Notes under the pieces: model-generated
What the model saw: the letters and a program-made list of their open reading frames with translations, nothing else
The model's database searches: none
Told to the model about the DNA's origin: nothing
Origin: JBBDIO01 sp040880365
Lineage (GTDB): Bacteria > Chloroflexota > Anaerolineae > Caldilineales > Caldilineaceae
Reading direction: 5' to 3'
DNA: 24,758 nucleotides
Assembly (NCBI GenBank): GCA_040880365.1
Contig: JBBDIO010000163.1
Location: forward strand, 1-24,758
Part shown: in pieces, positions 21,212 through 24,758 of the stretch
Numbering within the stretch: position 1 is the first letter of the stretch
Layout of the letters: every line of letters starts with the position of its first letter
Position numbers and translations under genes: made by a program

Positions 21212-22723
21212 CTATGCTAAGGTCAACTCTGAAGACAGGGCTGCGCCTAGCTCCAGCACTTCGGCAAGCAGCAGATCGAAGTCGCTTTGGCGGCTGCGGT
21301 GATTGGCAATCGCCACGCGTAGAGAATAGCGTCCGACGAGCGTGGTATACGAAGGCGCACAGTTTCCCCGCTCGTGAATCTGGAGCAGGATTTCTTTGTT
21401 GAGGGCGTTGAGTGCAGGCGCATCCAATCCCCCCGGGTTATAGCGAAAACAGACAATATCAAGCCCGATAGGCGCGGTCAGTTCCAGCGTGGGTTCTGCC
21501 GCTATGCGCGCGCCCAGATAGTGGGCCTGGGCTACGTTGCGCTCCATGATCTGCCCAAAGCGATCCAGTCCATGTTCCTTGATCGACATCCACACTTTGA
21601 GCGCGCGGAACTGGCGAGATAGCTGCACGCCATAGTCGCTGAACCAGTATTGGCCTGCCGAAAGACCGCGCGTGTTATGTTCCAGATATTCAGGCGTGAG
21701 CGAGAAGGTGTGGCGGTGGTCGGCTTCGTGGCGCACCAGCACACACCCCGCCTCGAAGGGGATGTGCAGCCATTTGTGCAGATCCAGCGCGACCGAATCG
21801 GCACGCTCGATACCGGCGAGCCGGGGTTGCAGCGTGGGCGCAAGCATTCCCACCGCGCCAATCGCCCCATCCACATGAAACCAGAGATTTTCCTGCGCGC
21901 ACAAATCGGCCAGTGCGTTGAGATCGTCAATCGCGCCGGTGTTGATAGTGCCCGAAGTACCCACCACACAGATCGGCTGCAAGCCCGCGCGCCGGTCGGC
22001 AGCGATGGCGACAGCCAGGGCTGTTACATCCACTGTATAATCGGGGTTGACCGAAATCTTGCGCAGGTTTCGACTGCCCAGCCCCAACAGCTCCACTGCC
22101 TTTTGAATACTGCTGTGGGCTTCGGCGGAAGTATAGATCACCAGCGCCTGGGGCGCGGCATGCAGGCCTGCATCCCGTATGTCAAAGCCTGCCTTGATAT
22201 TGCGTGCCACGGCCAACCCTACCAGATTCGCCATGGAGCCACCGCTGACCAGCAAGCCGCTGGCAGTCGCCGGCAAGCCCATGATGGTCTTCATCCAGTC
22301 AATGACCTGACCTTCGACCAGGTTGGCGACATGATTGCCGCCGCCCAGATTGGAATTCATAGTTGCAGCCAAAAGCTCTGCCAGCGCGCCCATCACCGTG
22401 CCATTGCCCATGTACCACGCCCAAAACCGCGGATGAATATTGCCCATGGGATAGGGGAAAATCGTCTCTACAAATTCGGCATAGGCTGCCTCTGCGCCCG
22501 CAGGCGCGTGGGGTGCGGGCGCGCTGAAACGCGCCGCGATGGTGGGGGGCACCTCTTGCCACACGGGGCGTTCTTCCACAGTCTGCAAATAGGAAATGGC
22601 ATCGTCCACCATGCGATGCGCCAGCGCGCGCATCGCGTCCCAATCCTGAGGATCCAGGGTTTCCGCGGGCGTCGTAGCAAAGGAATCCGAGGCAGGTTCT
22701 GCAATTCCAGGTACAGTGGACAT
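21212..22723 (-). CDS. PLP-dependent group II amino acid decarboxylase
   Basis: This 503-residue protein starts at ATG 22721-22723, seven bases after GGAGG (22732-22736); an upstream TTG in frame overlaps that ribosome site and is not used. The fold-type I decarboxylase signature is complete: HPRFWAWYMGNGTVMGALAE (97-116), His203 in SAEAHSS, which stacks on PLP, Asp285 in HVDGAIGA, which binds the pyridine nitrogen, and Lys317 in LDLHKWL, the Schiff-base lysine. These enzymes remove the carboxylate of aromatic amino acids, glutamate, diaminobutyrate or similar. The substrate cannot be decided here, although the AADC-like branch is likely. It is cytosolic and appears to stand alone, with about 140 bp to dnaE once the false gap is removed. 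Confidence 0.92.
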   Translation of the reverse strand: MSTVPGIAEPASDSFATTPAETLDPQDWDAMRALAHRMVDDAISYLQTVEERPVWQEVPPTIAARFSAPAPHAPAGAEAAYAEFVETIFPYPMGNIHPRFWAWYMGNGTVMGALAELLAATMNSNLGGGNHVANLVEGQVIDWMKTIMGLPATASGLLVSGGSMANLVGLAVARNIKAGFDIRDAGLHAAPQALVIYTSAEAHSSIQKAVELLGLGSRNLRKISVNPDYTVDVTALAVAIAADRRAGLQPICVVGTSGTINTGAIDDLNALADLCAQENLWFHVDGAIGAVGMLAPTLQPRLAGIERADSVALDLHKWLHIPFEAGCVLVRHEADHRHTFSLTPEYLEHNTRGLSAGQYWFSDYGVQLSRQFRALKVWMSIKEHGLDRFGQIMERNVAQAHYLGARIAAEPTLELTAPIGLDIVCFRYNPGGLDAPALNALNKEILLQIHERGNCAPSYTTLVGRYSLRVAIANHRSRQSDFDLLLAEVLELGAALSSELTLA

Positions 22724-22800
22724 GGGCACATCCTCCAAATATCGACACTCGGAGAGTATCGAAAACGTACATCTATGAAATTCGGTTGAACGGTACGCAC

Positions 22801-23010
22801 ACCGCTATATTTACCGCTATATTTACGGAGAACTCATTATTCAGCTACGGTCACANNNNNNNNNNNNNNNNNNNNNNNNNNNNNNNNNNNNNNNNNNNNN
22901 NNNNNNNNNNNNNNNNNNNNNNNNNNNNNNNNNNNNNNNNNNNNNNNNNNNNNNNACCGCTATATTTACCGCTATATTTACGGAGAACTCATTATTCAGC
23001 TACGGTCACA
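22801..23010. other. second scaffold gap (100 N) with identical 55-bp flanks: probable assembly artefact
   Basis: Positions 22801-22855 and 22956-23010 are identical 55-mers around exactly 100 N (22856-22955), the same geometry as the first gap. The true spacer between the decarboxylase start and the dnaE stop is therefore about 139 bp. The 55-mer begins with ACCGCTATATTT twice in tandem, which may be why assembly broke here. Confidence 0.9.
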
Positions 23011-23017
23011 CGCCAGA

Positions 23018-24758
23018 TTACGTGATGCGTGCCTCGACCCGGAAATATTTGCTCAGCTCGTCTACCAGCCGTTCGGTGATCGAGCAGGGATCGTGGGGAA
23101 ACGCGAGTTTGCGCCCGGCTTGCAACACAATCATAAAATGATCGCGGCCTTTGGGATCGCGCACGGCATCGTAGATCTGGCGCAGGCGATACTTGTCGCG
23201 TTCGATATCGCCACAGCTGCGAAACTGGATTTCCAGCGTGCGCGCGCCGTTGGGGCCATTGCTGCGCGCCCCGTTTGTAACATCTCCGTTTTTATCCCTA
23301 CCATTGTCATTGTCATTGTCATGACCATGACTATTGCCATTACCATGGCCGTTAGAACCCGCGGCATCTTCGGCGTGGGGATGGGTGCCGTTGGCGGGCA
23401 CGGGCACATCCGGTGCATCGGCTACGGGCGCAGAACCCGTTACGCCAGACTCCTCTATAGCAGACACTTCTACGCCAGACTCGGCAGGGGTAGACTCCTC
23501 TATGACAGGCTCCGCTACAACAGACTCCGCAGGGGCAGAACCTTCGGGTGCGGCATAGTCTTCCGGCGCGTCAGCGACTGTCTTGGGCTGGGTTGAGGTT
23601 TGGTCGGGGGCAGGGGCCGCGCGCCCAGCCGGCGCGCCGCCATAGGGCGTATAGCCGTCATCATCATCCAACCAGCCCGGTGGTTCGGCAGGCAGCGGCG
23701 CGTCGACCTCTGCGGCTTGTGTAGCGGCGGCTTGTGTCGGCGCAGTGCCATTTTTACCTGCCCGATTGCCTGCCGTGTTTGCACTTTCATCCACTCTGTC
23801 GCGCTGCTCCATCTTTTTATCACTATCCAATCCAGGTGTGAACCCTGTGGGCGCTTCTGCTACTGTTTCTTCAGAACTTTCTTCAGATGGCATCAGGTCT
23901 TCTGCCATCATATCGGTTTCCAGCGCATCGGCTTCCAGCGCATCAATATCAAACCCGTCCATATCCAGCCCGGGTGCATCTTCGGCACCCAAGCCCGCCA
24001 TACGCCCGTTAAAAGTCGGCCCGTCTTCGATGAGCGGCTGCTGATATTTCTTAAATTCCTCATCCGCGGTGAGAATCTGGTCTACATGGGTCTGGAACGA
24101 ATCGGCCAGCAGACTGGTCTGCCCTTCGCGGGTTTGCGCCACGCCCTTGACCACCACCACACTATCGGGCAGCAAAATCTCTCGCACTTCGGCATAGGTG
24201 CGCGGAAAGACCACTACCTCACACTGCCCGGCCAGGTCTTCCAGTTGCACAAACGCCATGGGATCGCCTTTTTTGGTGGTAATGGCGCGCACACCGGCAA
24301 TCATCCCCGCCAGCATGACATGTTTGCCATCATAGCGCGCATCCAGCTCGTTGCAGGCGCAGGTCACGATCTTTTGCAGATCCACATTGAGCAGATTCAT
24401 GGGGTGGCTCATGGCATAGACGCCCAGCAACTCCTTTTCCCACTGCAAACGCTCGCGTCCGCTTTCTTCGGACACCGCCGGCAAGCGAATCGGCGTTACT
24501 TCGGGCGAACCGGACGCGCCCATGAGATCGAACATGGAAAGCTGACCGCTATCGCGTGCGTTGTGCACGCCCGCCGAATGGGAGATCAACTGTTCCATCA
24601 CAGCCAAAAGCTGGTTGCGCGTGCCAAACCGATCAAACGCGCCCACCTTGATCAGACATTCCAGCGAACGTTTATTCACGGCCCGCAGATCTACCCGGTC
24701 GCAGAAATCTTCCAGGCTGTGAAACGGTCCGCCCTCATCGCGCGCCGCCAGAATGACC
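23018..24758 (-). CDS. dnaE: DNA polymerase III subunit alpha, C-terminal part
   Basis: The frame is open to the window edge; the start lies outside. The visible 580 residues begin with AARDEGGPFHSLEDFCDRVD and VNKRSLECLIKVGAFD, the helix-hairpin-helix DNA-binding end of the replicative polymerase. QLSMFDL (24527-24544 including flanks) matches the internal beta-clamp binding motif. An OB-fold follows (VMLAGMIAGVRAITTKKGDPMAFVQLEDL region). The last 72 residues (LEIQFRSCGDIERDKYRLRQ to the stop) are the small C-terminal domain. Between OB-fold and C-terminal domain is an unusually long, acidic, Ala/Pro/Glu/Asp- and Asn/Gly/His-rich stretch of about 260 residues (about 23240-24010) with no predicted fold. 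DnaE synthesises the chromosome; the C-terminal domain usually contacts the clamp-loader tau subunit. Confidence 0.95.
   Translation of the reverse strand, partial: VILAARDEGGPFHSLEDFCDRVDLRAVNKRSLECLIKVGAFDRFGTRNQLLAVMEQLISHSAGVHNARDSGQLSMFDLMGASGSPEVTPIRLPAVSEESGRERLQWEKELLGVYAMSHPMNLLNVDLQKIVTCACNELDARYDGKHVMLAGMIAGVRAITTKKGDPMAFVQLEDLAGQCEVVVFPRTYAEVREILLPDSVVVVKGVAQTREGQTSLLADSFQTHVDQILTADEEFKKYQQPLIEDGPTFNGRMAGLGAEDAPGLDMDGFDIDALEADALETDMMAEDLMPSEESSEETVAEAPTGFTPGLDSDKKMEQRDRVDESANTAGNRAGKNGTAPTQAAATQAAEVDAPLPAEPPGWLDDDDGYTPYGGAPAGRAAPAPDQTSTQPKTVADAPEDYAAPEGSAPAESVVAEPVIEESTPAESGVEVSAIEESGVTGSAPVADAPDVPVPANGTHPHAEDAAGSNGHGNGNSHGHDNDNDNGRDKNGDVTNGARSNGPNGARTLEIQFRSCGDIERDKYRLRQIYDAVRDPKGRDHFMIVLQAGRKLAFPHDPCSITERLVDELSKYFRVEARIT
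23302..23349. repeat. hexamer array coding the Asn/Asp/Gly/His run in DnaE
   Basis: Eight consecutive hexamers of the CATTGT/CATGAC/CATTAC/CATGGC kind encode the NGNSHGHDNDNDNG run on the minus strand. Frame is preserved with any copy number, as expected for slippage in a disordered linker. Confidence 0.85.

Noticed and set aside
21650..22789. Plus-strand frame of 379 codons
   Set aside because: It is antisense to the PLP decarboxylase, which has all family catalytic residues.

Overview
The window is a GC-rich bacterial scaffold segment that looks like Chloroflexota, probably from a metagenome assembly. The taxonomic call is an inference. It rests on high-GC codon use, a secreted giant protein ending in a YLP-type tail (LYLPDLQR), an acidic low-complexity DnaE C-terminus and the mix of gene families; no 16S or ribosomal marker is present. 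No rRNA, tRNA, CRISPR array, transposase, phage or complete restriction system was seen.

Layout, left to right. Positions 1-222 hold the C-terminal end of a PEP-utilising enzyme (mobile phosphohistidine domain). Three tandem paralogous small secreted proteins of unknown function follow (247-1829). A Tat/lipoprotein dienelactone hydrolase of the YghX type runs leftward (1918-2886) and is flanked on both sides by the same CATCCYT heptamer repeat. An orphan beta-class DNA methyltransferase (3104-4296) overlaps the start of an MFS transporter (4289-5539). A 1,829-residue secreted multidomain protein (5779-11268) then meets an SDR oxidoreductase (11442-12230, minus) tail to tail across a strong bidirectional terminator. 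A HipA-like kinase and a DUF3037 protein overlap as a pair (12342-13677). Their 3' end overlaps a leftward MoxR ATPase/DUF58 pair (13651-15920). A PaaI-type thioesterase (15989-16570) comes next.

The largest operon with a recognisable role is a leftward proV-proW-proX-type glycine betaine/proline betaine ABC importer (16816-20489). Its order is ATPase with CBS domains, permease, then lipoprotein binding protein, and it ends at a perfect hairpin terminator. A 721-bp gene-free stretch with clustered symmetric elements lies upstream of it. A group II PLP-dependent decarboxylase (21212-22723) and the 3' part of dnaE (23018 to the window end) complete the window, both leftward.

Two runs of exactly 100 N (4064-4163 and 22856-22955) are each flanked by an identical 55-bp sequence. 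Removing 155 bp at the first one restores the methyltransferase frame exactly, so both gaps look like scaffolding artefacts between overlapping contigs and not missing DNA.

I found no single spectacular new system. The strongest leads are the three-gene secreted paralog array, the HipA-like/DUF3037 kinase pair, the giant propeller/MG-like surface protein, the roughly 260-residue disordered insert in DnaE, and the symmetric-element cluster at 20901-21008.
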